Shown here piece after piece: positions 6,097-12,016 of a stretch of 12,016 nucleotides of DNA. Below the pieces are notes generated by a model. The model did not search any database, was not told the origin of the DNA, and was given only the letters and a program-made list of their open reading frames with translations. Both the position numbers and the translations under genes were made by a program. This DNA is from Sediminibacterium ginsengisoli (GTDB taxonomy: Bacteria > Bacteroidota > Bacteroidia > Chitinophagales > Chitinophagaceae). The stretch covers positions 1 to 12,016 of the forward strand of contig CALPLN020000046.1 in NCBI GenBank assembly GCA_943324415.2. Reading direction: 5' to 3'. Each line of letters begins with the position of its first letter. The first letter of the stretch is position 1.

Positions 6097-7086
6097 ATGG
6101 ACTATAGAAAAATGGGCAAAACAGGGCTCCAACTAAGCACATTAAGTTTCGGAAGCTGGGTGACATTTCATAAGCAAATAGACGACCGTGTAGCAGACGA
6201 ATTAATGGGGATCGCTTATGATGCTGGGGTGAATTTTTTTGACAATGCAGAAGTCTATGCGGCTGGGGAAAGTGAGAAAATGATGGGCCGTGTCTTAAGC
6301 AAGAAAAAATGGGATAGAACTTCTATCGTCTTGTCTTCAAAAGCTTATTTCGGCTGGAGAGGAAAAGCCAACAAACCCAACCAAACAGGGCTGAGTAGAA
6401 AGCATTTAACAGAAGCATGTCATGAGGCATTGCAGCGATTACAAACAGATTATTTAGACCTTTATTTTTGTCATCGTCCAGATAAAACGACCCCCATCGA
6501 AGAAGTAGTACAAACTATGAATACGTTGATCCAACAAGGTAAAATTTTGTATTGGGGAACGAGTGAATGGAGTGGAGTGGAGATCATGGAAGCACATAGA
6601 GTTGCAGAAAAATATCGATTGATTGGTCCATCTATGGAACAACCTCAGTACAATCTATTTGAGCGTAATAAAATGGAAAATGAATTTCTTGAGATCTTCA
6701 AAAATGTAGGCATGGGAACCACTATTTGGAGTCCATTGGCTGCTGGTTTATTAACGGGCAAATACAATGATGGAATTCCAGAGGGATCCAGATTTGAGAT
6801 TGAAGGTTTTGAATGGTTAAGAGATAAATGGTTGATGCAAGATAAGATTAGCAGAGTGCAACAATTAGGTGCTTTAGCAAAAGCATTGAAAGTAAGTACT
6901 GCATCCTTAAGTATTGCATGGTGTATTAAAAATCCAAATGTATCTACCGCTATATTAGGCGCTACCAATAAAGCACAATTATTAGATAATTTAACTGCGC
7001 TAGAAACCGCTACCCTATTGACTCCTGAAATTATGGAGCAAATAGAAGGGATCATTGGAACTAAACCTGTATTGCCAGAATGGTAA
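6097..7086 (+). CDS. Aldo/keto reductase, Kv-beta/YghZ-like group, 329 aa
   Basis: An NADPH-dependent oxidoreductase with the TIM-barrel fold. The start 'MDYRKMGKTGLQLSTLSFGSWVTF' is typical of AKR group 6/Kv-beta-like enzymes. The catalytic tetrad is visible: Asp49 and Tyr54 in 'FFDNAEVY', Lys82 in 'LSSK', and His126 in 'YFCHRPD'. The cofactor region is also present: 'WGTSEWSG' (153-160), 'EQPQYNLFER' (181-190), 'WSPLAAGLLTGKY' (211-223) and 'ILGATNKAQL' (286-295). Length is normal. There is no signal peptide, so it is cytoplasmic. The substrate cannot be predicted; such enzymes reduce small aldehydes and ketones, including methylglyoxal. The start lies 10 bases after the lptC stop, so it is probably in the same transcript. 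No functional link to LPS export is evident. Confidence 0.93.
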   Translation: MDYRKMGKTGLQLSTLSFGSWVTFHKQIDDRVADELMGIAYDAGVNFFDNAEVYAAGESEKMMGRVLSKKKWDRTSIVLSSKAYFGWRGKANKPNQTGLSRKHLTEACHEALQRLQTDYLDLYFCHRPDKTTPIEEVVQTMNTLIQQGKILYWGTSEWSGVEIMEAHRVAEKYRLIGPSMEQPQYNLFERNKMENEFLEIFKNVGMGTTIWSPLAAGLLTGKYNDGIPEGSRFEIEGFEWLRDKWLMQDKISRVQQLGALAKALKVSTASLSIAWCIKNPNVSTAILGATNKAQLLDNLTALETATLLTPEIMEQIEGIIGTKPVLPEW

Positions 7087-7114
7087 ACAGGTATTGCTGA
7101 CTTAAAAATAAACT

Positions 7115-8350
7115 ATGATTTTCGCCATCGTTGCTTCTATAATTTTAATTGGATTTTTCTCTGGATACGAGATTGGATTTGTTAGTGCCAATCGCCTTAG
7201 TTTGGAATTAAAGAAAAAACAAGGAAGTCGTTCAGGTAAAATTATTGCAGGTTTCCTTGAAGCCCCAACTCAATTTATTGGCACTTGTTTGATTGGACTG
7301 AATATTTCATTGGTTGTTTTTGGTATTTTATTTGAAGAACTATTACATACTTACATTTGGAGCAGGTTTGGTTTAGGGGATGGTGCCATTTTATTTGGCA
7401 ACACATTGGTTTCTACATTGGTCATCTTATTTATTGGAGAACTTGTTCCAAAAGCTATTTTTAAAGCAAGGGCGGCTTCCATGATCAACACGTTTGCGCC
7501 ACTTGCGCAATTTTTTCATCTTTTATTTAAACCTTTAACGGTGATATTGGTCAATACAGCACAATGGGTTTTAAGTAATATTTTACAGGTGAAAATGGTC
7601 TATAAAAAAGAAGCCTTTACCAAAGTAGATTTGGCGCATTTTGTACAACAAACCAATTCGCATCAAGAGCAACAAGAACTGAATACAGACTTATTTGAAA
7701 ATGCATTGAGCTTGCCAGATATTAAAGTAAGAAAATGTTTGGTGCCGAGAACAGAAATTGTAGGCGTAGAAATTCAGACTCCATTAGAGGAGGTCAAGTC
7801 GCTCTTCATTGAAACTAAATTAAGTAAACTCATTGTCTACAATGATACCCTGGACAATATTATAGGCTATATCCACCAGCTAGATTTATTTAAAAAGCCA
7901 AAAGATATTAAAGCAATCTTACACCCTATCTTATTGGTTACAGAGAGCATGAACGCTGCCGACTTAATCAATTTATTCTCTAAAAAAAGGAAGAGTATTG
8001 CCTGGGTGGTGGATGAGTTTGGTGGAACAGCAGGCATCGTTACCATGGAAGATGTATTGGAAGAAATCTTTGGCGAAATCAATGATGAATATGATGAACA
8101 AGAGTTTTTAGAAAAGAAAATTTCAGCCAACGAATACATTTTCAGTGGAAGATTAGAATTGGACTATTTATATGAAAAATATGGCATCGACTTCGCGGCA
8201 GATAGCGCGGAGACCTTGAGTGGTTATCTCATTCATAAACACGAAGCCATCCCTAAAGTACGTGAGGTGATTCATTTAAGCCATTTTGATGCTGAAATAT
8301 TGATGGTAAGCGACACCAGAATTGAGAAAGTGAAGCTCACAATACACTAA
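7115..8350 (+). CDS. CNNM/CorC (HlyC/CorC, 'hemolysin') family membrane protein with DUF21 and CBS domains, 411 aa
   Basis: Domain order: an N-terminal DUF21/CNNM membrane domain (about 1-185) with hydrophobic spans near 3-22, 54-75, 91-115 and 125-155, including 'FFSGYEIGFVSANR' (14-27) and 'FIGELVPKAIFK' (106-117), both characteristic. A CBS pair follows (about 205-325), with 'VPRTEI' (210-215) and 'WVVDEFGGTAGIVTMEDVLEEIFGEI' (297-322). A CorC/HlyC C-terminal domain (about 335-408) completes it. The family is linked to Mg2+/Co2+ export or homeostasis; 'hemolysin' is a historic name. The CBS pair likely binds an adenine nucleotide such as ATP and gates the membrane part. GldE of the gliding machinery belongs to the same family, but nothing here supports that label. 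It lies 28 bases after the aldo/keto reductase and 71 bases before tatC. Confidence 0.92.
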   Translation: MIFAIVASIILIGFFSGYEIGFVSANRLSLELKKKQGSRSGKIIAGFLEAPTQFIGTCLIGLNISLVVFGILFEELLHTYIWSRFGLGDGAILFGNTLVSTLVILFIGELVPKAIFKARAASMINTFAPLAQFFHLLFKPLTVILVNTAQWVLSNILQVKMVYKKEAFTKVDLAHFVQQTNSHQEQQELNTDLFENALSLPDIKVRKCLVPRTEIVGVEIQTPLEEVKSLFIETKLSKLIVYNDTLDNIIGYIHQLDLFKKPKDIKAILHPILLVTESMNAADLINLFSKKRKSIAWVVDEFGGTAGIVTMEDVLEEIFGEINDEYDEQEFLEKKISANEYIFSGRLELDYLYEKYGIDFAADSAETLSGYLIHKHEAIPKVREVIHLSHFDAEILMVSDTRIEKVKLTIH

Positions 8351-8386
8351 TACTATTTTTTAGTTTTACGCCCTCATTTTCCCTTA

Positions 8387-8407
8387 GAAGCCTTAACTTT
8401 AGGCTTC
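8387..8407. promoter_or_regulatory. Perfect 7-bp hairpin in the tatC leader, loop with a promoter-like sequence
   Basis: GAAGCCT, loop TAACTTT, AGGCTTC: a perfect stem starting 36 bases after the CNNM/CorC stop and ending 14 bases before the tatC ATG. No T-run follows, so it is not a classical terminator. The loop plus the next base reads TAACTTTA, one mismatch from the -7 consensus TAnnTTTG. It could be an operator over a tatC promoter, an mRNA structure controlling tatC translation, or chance. Confidence 0.35.
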
Positions 8408-8421
8408 ATTCCATTCAATCC

Positions 8422-9273
8422 ATGGCGTTATTTAATCGTTTAAATCCAGAAGATGGTTCCGAGATGTCTTTCATAGATCATCTCGAAGTATTAAGAGGTA
8501 CCATTGTTCGATCCGCAGCAGCAATTTTGGTGATGGCCCTGGTTATTTTTATTAAGCGCGACTGGGTGATGGACAATGTCATCACAGGACCCATTCAGCC
8601 CGATTTCATTACCTACAGACTATTTTGCGAGTTCAGTCATTGGGCACATTTAGGCGATGCATTGTGTATGCCTGCTGTGAAAGTAACCATGCAAAGCACC
8701 ACATTTGGTGGGCAATTTTTGAGCAGTATCAGTATGGCCATCGTAGGTGGTATCATCGCTGCATTCCCTTTTATATTTTACCAATTTTGGTCCTTTATCA
8801 AACCAGCATTGAAAGAGAATGAATTAAGGAATACAAGATTTATGATTTTCTGGGTCTCTTTCTTTTTCTTTTTAGGTGCGGCTTTTGGATTTTTTATCCT
8901 AGGCCCTTTCACTTTTAATTTCTTGGCAAGTTTCCAATTAGGCACAAAAAATGTCATTACCACCATTCCTACTTTCGCAGATTACTTGGATAATTTAACC
9001 AACCTGATATTGGGCTGTGGTATTGCATTTGAATTACCTGTATTGGCTTTTTTATTGACTAAAATAGGTATGGTCACGCCTAAATTTTTAAGTGGGGTAC
9101 GTAAATATGCTGCAGTTGTTATTTTGATCATTGCTGCATTCATTACACCAAGTCCAGATTGGTATAGCCAGTTACTTGTGTTCATCCCTTTATATTCTTT
9201 ATTTGAGTTAAGTATTATCGTGTCTAGATGGGCGTATAAAAGCGTAAAGAAGGCAGATGAAGAGTGGGAATAA
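8422..9273 (+). CDS. tatC: Sec-independent protein translocase subunit TatC, 283 aa
   Basis: TatC is the core membrane receptor of the twin-arginine pathway and binds RR signal peptides of folded exported proteins. Evidence: 'MSFIDHLEVLR' (15-25), the hallmark cytoplasmic N-terminal motif; 'FPFIFYQFWSFIKPALKENE' (115-134), the conserved first cytoplasmic loop; 'GCGIAFELPV' (198-207) with the membrane-embedded Glu204; and 'ITPSPDWYSQLLVFIPLYSLFELS' (241-264). About six hydrophobic spans can be read, near 28-45, 98-120, 139-162, 194-213, 227-243 and 247-266. The loop between the first two spans is long (about 47-97) and has two cysteines (69 and 82), in line with a Bacteroidota-style insertion. 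No tatA/tatB is in the window. The 71-base gap before it and the hairpin there suggest it may have its own control. Confidence 0.95.
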   Translation: MALFNRLNPEDGSEMSFIDHLEVLRGTIVRSAAAILVMALVIFIKRDWVMDNVITGPIQPDFITYRLFCEFSHWAHLGDALCMPAVKVTMQSTTFGGQFLSSISMAIVGGIIAAFPFIFYQFWSFIKPALKENELRNTRFMIFWVSFFFFLGAAFGFFILGPFTFNFLASFQLGTKNVITTIPTFADYLDNLTNLILGCGIAFELPVLAFLLTKIGMVTPKFLSGVRKYAAVVILIIAAFITPSPDWYSQLLVFIPLYSLFELSIIVSRWAYKSVKKADEEWE

Positions 9274-9306
9274 GAGTAAGATAAAAACAAATTAAAATCG
9301 ATTCAT

Positions 9307-9762
9307 ATGGCTTATGTTTTTGATCCTTCTAAACCCATCGCAATGGGGGCAGATCACGCTGGTGTAGCTTACAAACAAGAAGTAAAAGAATGGTTAGAAA
9401 AGAAAGGATACCAAGTTAAAGACTTTGGCACCTATACTACTGATTCTGTAGACTACCCAGATTTTGCACACCCTACTGCTGCAAGTGTAGAAACAGGCGA
9501 AGCAGCATTCGGTATTTTATTTTGTGGATCAGCGAATGGTGTTGCCATCACAGCCAATAAACATGCTGGCGTTAGAGCAGGCTTATGTTGGTTACCTGAA
9601 ATTGCGCAATTAACAAGACTACATAACGACGCGAATATGATCTGTGTACCTGCAAGATTCGTGAGTATTGAATCTGCTATCGAAATGATTGACGCCTTTA
9701 TGACCACTGCCTTTGAAGGTGGCAGACATCAAGGAAGAGTGGATAAGATCAGTTGCTCATAA
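9307..9762 (+). CDS. rpiB: Ribose 5-phosphate isomerase B, 151 aa
   Basis: Interconverts ribose 5-phosphate and ribulose 5-phosphate in the non-oxidative pentose phosphate pathway, in the cytoplasm. All family signatures are present: 'GADHAG' (14-19), 'DSVDYPDFA' (46-54), 'FGILFCGSANGVAITANKH' (68-86) with the catalytic Cys73, 'GVRAGLC' (88-94), 'RLHNDANMICVPAR' (104-117) with His106, and 'GGRHQGRVDKI' (138-148). Length is normal for RpiB. LacAB-type isomerases are related, but the Cys and the CGSANG loop favour RpiB. It starts 33 bases after tatC with no clear promoter, so it is probably cotranscribed. Confidence 0.95.
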   Translation: MAYVFDPSKPIAMGADHAGVAYKQEVKEWLEKKGYQVKDFGTYTTDSVDYPDFAHPTAASVETGEAAFGILFCGSANGVAITANKHAGVRAGLCWLPEIAQLTRLHNDANMICVPARFVSIESAIEMIDAFMTTAFEGGRHQGRVDKISCS

Positions 9763-9822
9763 AATAACCCCATAAAAATTAACCCCCTTTTAATTAACTA
9801 TTTTCATTTTAAATAAACCAAC

Positions 9823-11277
9823 ATGCGTAAACTATTTATTGTACTATTAAGTTTGAGTATCGGATTTGTGAATGCACAAACGATTGATGCCAACACCGCA
9901 GCAAAGACCATCACAGCAGCAGGCTTAAAAAAACACCTTAGCATTATTGCTGGCGCAGAAATGCAAGGCAGAGAAACAGGAACAGAAGGAGAAAGAAGAG
10001 CGGCAAGCTATTTAGTGAGCCAGTATAAACAAATGAATTTGACACCAGGTAATGCTGGATCTTATAGAATGCCTTTTAGCTTATTTCAAGATAAAGTAAC
10101 CACAAGCAGCTTAAAAGTAAACGGCGCAAACTATACTTTGGATAAAGACTTTTGGATCAGCGCAGCTGCTGCACCACAAAAACAATTTGTGAGCAGCGAT
10201 GTGTTTTATGTAGGTGCAGATTTTAATGATAAGTCAACATTAGATGTGAGAGGCAAATTATTAATCAGCACAGAAGGCAAAGAAAGACCGATGATGGAAA
10301 CTATGGCAGCACAAAAATTAGGTGCCATTGGTATCATTCATATTGCAAAAGCCAATCCAACCATGCCTAGCAGTTTGACTGGACGATTGGCCTTTACTGC
10401 AAATACCAATACATTTTTGAGTATGACAGTGACTAAAACTGTTGGTGCAGCTTTATTGGGCGGTACAAAAGAATTCAATGATCAAGAATGGGAAACATTG
10501 CCAGTAGGTAAATACATTGCTGCAATTGAATGGATTGCTGACAGAACAAGTACAACTATACCAAGTGCAAATGTAATTGCGTACATCCCAAGTAAAGAAA
10601 AGTCAGACGAATACTTATTCATCACTAGCCACTATGACCATGAAGGCATTAAGAATGGTGTGATCTATTATGGCGCAGACGACGACGGATCAGGCACAAC
10701 CGGTGTTTTGGCGATTGCTGAAGCATTTACACAAGCAAGAAAAAAAGGATTTAGCCCAAAGAGAAATATCGTTTTCATGAATGTTTCGGGAGAAGAAAAA
10801 GGTTTGCTAGGATCTAAATATTATAGCGAACACCCTGTTTTTCCATTGGAAAAAACCACTGCAGATTTAAACATTGATATGATTGGTCGTATCGATCCAA
10901 CCTACAAAGGCGATTCAATGAACTACGTCTATGTAATTGGAGAAGATAAGTTAAGTAGTGATTTACAACCTATCACAGATAAGGTGAATAAAAACTATAA
11001 CATGGAATTAGATAGAAGATTCAATGATCCAAAAGATACCAATCGTTTTTATTACAGAAGCGACCATTACAATTTTGCTGCAAAAGGCGTTCCAGTAATT
11101 TTTTACTTCAACGGAACACACGCAGACTACCATAAACCAACAGACAGAGTAGAGAAAATCAATTTCGATCTAATGGAAAAAAGAGCAAGAATGATTTTTG
11201 AAACTGCATGGGAAATGGCGACAAGAGAAGATATGTTAAAGCGCGACATGCCATTAAACATGCCAGCGACGAGATAG
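9823..11277 (+). CDS. Secreted M28-family metallopeptidase (aminopeptidase-like) with PA domain, 484 aa
   Basis: Residues 1-18/19 are a signal peptide (MRKLFIVLLSLSIGFVNAQ), so the protein is exported to periplasm or surface. An N-terminal helical segment with 'EMQGRETGTEGERRAASYL' (46-64) is followed by a PA-like domain (about 120-215). The catalytic M28 domain runs from about 245 to the end. The zinc ligands can be placed: His270 in 'SHYDH', Asp287 in 'GADDDGSG', Glu325 next to catalytic Glu324 in 'SGEEKG', Asp352 in 'NIDMIGR', and His437 in 'ADYHKPTDRVEKI'. The bridging motif reads GADDDGSG rather than the more common GADDNGSG, a mild change. Such di-zinc enzymes remove N-terminal residues from peptides; the specificity is unknown. 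The start lies 60 bases after rpiB in an AT-rich gap with no clear promoter. A strong terminator follows 18 bases after the stop, closing the gene series. Confidence 0.93.
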   Translation: MRKLFIVLLSLSIGFVNAQTIDANTAAKTITAAGLKKHLSIIAGAEMQGRETGTEGERRAASYLVSQYKQMNLTPGNAGSYRMPFSLFQDKVTTSSLKVNGANYTLDKDFWISAAAAPQKQFVSSDVFYVGADFNDKSTLDVRGKLLISTEGKERPMMETMAAQKLGAIGIIHIAKANPTMPSSLTGRLAFTANTNTFLSMTVTKTVGAALLGGTKEFNDQEWETLPVGKYIAAIEWIADRTSTTIPSANVIAYIPSKEKSDEYLFITSHYDHEGIKNGVIYYGADDDGSGTTGVLAIAEAFTQARKKGFSPKRNIVFMNVSGEEKGLLGSKYYSEHPVFPLEKTTADLNIDMIGRIDPTYKGDSMNYVYVIGEDKLSSDLQPITDKVNKNYNMELDRRFNDPKDTNRFYYRSDHYNFAAKGVPVIFYFNGTHADYHKPTDRVEKINFDLMEKRARMIFETAWEMATREDMLKRDMPLNMPATR

Positions 11278-11295
11278 TTCCATAAGCAACTGCAT

Positions 11296-11335
11296 AAAAA
11301 ATGCCCCTTATTGCTAAGGGGCATTTTTATTTTAA
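11296..11335. terminator. Bidirectional intrinsic terminator, copy 1 of a 40-base repeat
   Basis: A-run, TGCCCCTTA (11302-11310), loop TTGC, TAAGGGGCA (11315-11323), then TTTTT. The perfect 9-bp stem extends further by A-T pairs. It lies between the convergent M28 peptidase and the minus-strand orphan gene and can end transcription from both sides. All 40 bases recur exactly at 11965-12004. Confidence 0.95.
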
Positions 11336-11347
11336 GATCTTTCTTTT

Positions 11348-11890
11348 TTAAGTAATCGACAGCATCTTTTCTGAAACAAATTTCCACTTTCCACCCATGT
11401 AAGCGTATTCAACAAGGAAATCAGCCTGTGATCTTGGATGTTTTGAGTTGAATTTTGTTATGTTTAAATAAATGTAATTTTTGTGTTTCGTTTTGTTATA
11501 AAAAATACCTCGCAAAACTAAACCACCAATACAATTGGTATTTTTATTTTTGATCACCACATAAGAAGTGTCAAATCTATTTGTGTTAACTAATTTATTG
11601 AACACATTTGCAGGATCCCATTCAGCTTTATCGAGCTGTTTTTTGAAATATCTTTTTATACTTTGCTCCAGATTATCATGATTCCCTTTTAAATAACTGA
11701 TATATAAAATATAATCTTTGGAAACTTTCGATTCTTCCCCAGGTACGATTAAATAATTTCCATCTTCTTTTAATTTGGGATCATTATAACATCTATTGAA
11801 ATAGTCATTGACTACATAAGAATAATCAAACTCAGTTTGTGAAAATGTAGATTTTGAAAAAAATAAAAATAGGAAGATTAAATATTTCAT
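11348..11890 (-). CDS. Uncharacterised exported protein, 180 aa, AT-rich
   Basis: I do not recognise this family. Residues 1-18 (MKYLIFLFLFFSKSTFSQ) form a clear signal peptide with likely cleavage after 'TFS' or 'FSQ', so the protein should be exported. It has no lipobox and no further membrane span. The mature part is rich in Tyr, Asn, Lys and Phe, has three cysteines at most, and ends 'AYMGGKWKFVSEKMLSIT'. That closing strand resembles the last strand of NTF2-like or similar small alpha+beta proteins, which is only a loose impression. By hand count, G+C over 11401-11880 is about 27%, against about 37% in sampled parts of the neighbouring peptidase gene, which suggests a different origin or weak selection. 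It stands alone between two identical terminators. A near-consensus -7 box lies upstream (11934-11941). Confidence 0.65.
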   Translation of the reverse strand: MKYLIFLFLFFSKSTFSQTEFDYSYVVNDYFNRCYNDPKLKEDGNYLIVPGEESKVSKDYILYISYLKGNHDNLEQSIKRYFKKQLDKAEWDPANVFNKLVNTNRFDTSYVVIKNKNTNCIGGLVLRGIFYNKTKHKNYIYLNITKFNSKHPRSQADFLVEYAYMGGKWKFVSEKMLSIT

Positions 11891-11898
11891 TTTTTATG

Positions 11899-11908
11899 CT
11901 AAGCTTAG
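11899..11908. repeat. 10-base palindrome in the leader of the orphan gene
   Basis: CTAAGCTTAG is a perfect palindrome lying 9-18 bases upstream of the minus-strand start at 11890. It may be a small operator or chance. Confidence 0.25.
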
Positions 11909-11933
11909 ACAATGATGAACTGTATAATGAATC

Positions 11934-11941
11934 TAAAATTA
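11934..11941 (-). promoter_or_regulatory. Possible -7 element for the orphan minus-strand gene
   Basis: Read on the minus strand, this is TAATTTTA, one mismatch (last G to A) from TAnnTTTG. It lies about 43 bases before the ATG. It is the best promoter-like site between the terminator copy 2 and the gene, but in such AT-rich sequence the match is weak. Confidence 0.25.
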
Positions 11942-11964
11942 GGCTTTCCAAATAATAAAAGATA

Positions 11965-12004
11965 AAAAAATGCCCCTTATTGCTAAGGGGCATTTTTATT
12001 TTAA
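11965..12004. terminator. Bidirectional intrinsic terminator, copy 2 of a 40-base repeat
   Basis: Exact copy of 11296-11335: A-run, TGCCCCTTA (11971-11979), loop TTGC, TAAGGGGCA (11984-11992), TTTTT. No gene that it would terminate is visible on its left in the plus direction, so it probably serves a minus-strand gene entering from beyond the window. Otherwise its presence needs another explanation, such as duplication. Confidence 0.9.
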
Positions 12005-12016
12005 CAGGTTCTATTA

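Noticed and set aside
6645..7055. 136-codon minus-strand open frame inside the aldo/keto reductase gene
   Set aside because: It lies fully antisense to a clear, motif-complete gene, and its protein resembles no family I know.
7867..8139. 90-codon minus-strand open frame in the CNNM/CorC-type gene
   Set aside because: It is a shadow of the conserved CBS-coding strand; the low-complexity Ser-rich translation is typical of antisense frames.
7115..8350. Calling the CNNM/CorC-type gene gldE or a true hemolysin
   Set aside because: The family is shared, but no gliding genes are nearby and the hemolysin name is historic. The sequence supports only the domain-level call.
9763..9822. AT-rich gap before the M28 gene with AATTAA/TTAATT inverted segments, considered as promoter or terminator
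   Set aside because: The arms are short and purely A/T, there is no TAnnTTTG match and no GC stem. It is not distinguishable from background.
11127..11387. 86-codon minus-strand open frame across the terminator at 11296
   Set aside because: It runs through a strong terminator, overlaps the ends of two better-supported genes and has no recognisable motif.
1..12016. CRISPR arrays, tRNA or rRNA genes, insertion sequences, phage genes
   Set aside because: I read both strands and saw no regularly spaced repeats, no tRNA-like cloverleaf or rRNA sequence, and no transposase, integrase or phage protein motifs. The only long perfect repeat I noticed is the 40-base terminator pair.

Overview
The window looks like a chromosomal segment of a Bacteroidota bacterium, probably close to the Chitinophagaceae (the family is an inference from protein style, not a search). 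Support comes from a bTHX-type ribosomal mini-protein, -7 promoter elements of the form TAnnTTTG, no clear Shine-Dalgarno sequences, an outer-membrane protein with the 'SPFSRYG' N-terminus and 'WFNKRKYD' C-terminus, and the order coaX - outer-membrane protein - lptC, which I recall as common in this phylum.

Layout. (1) 1-435: the 3' end of an HU-type DNA-binding protein gene and a 38-residue bTHX gene, each followed by a strong intrinsic terminator. A promoter-like -7 box abuts each terminator. (2) 450-1501: a small exported or membrane protein with a CxxC motif, overlapping by one base a family 2 glycosyltransferase. (3) 1535-3313, minus strand: a second glycosyltransferase-like gene whose stop codon touches the start of a MeaB/ArgK-type GTPase gene. 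(4) 3314-3414: a divergent intergenic region with two perfect inverted repeats and a -7 box. (5) 3415-11277, plus strand: eight genes in one direction, namely coaX, outer-membrane protein, lptC, aldo/keto reductase, CNNM/CorC-type CBS protein, tatC, rpiB and a secreted M28 peptidase. The first three overlap and the rest are 10-71 bases apart. They end at a strong bidirectional terminator. (6) 11296-12004: an AT-rich minus-strand gene for an unrecognised exported 180-residue protein, lying between two identical 40-base copies of that terminator.

How the genes work together. Block 5 mixes cofactor synthesis (CoA from pantothenate), envelope construction (LptC for lipopolysaccharide transport, an outer-membrane beta-barrel, TatC for folded-protein export), an exported peptidase and central carbon metabolism (RpiB). 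The two glycosyltransferases fit an envelope or glycan theme.

Most of the window is ordinary core genome. I do not see a convincing new defence, mobile or biosynthetic system. The least ordinary part is the right end, where a low-GC orphan gene is bracketed by a perfectly duplicated terminator. Lesser points are a CoaX with a substituted motif residue, the terminator-promoter fusions at the left end and the dyads in the divergent promoter region.
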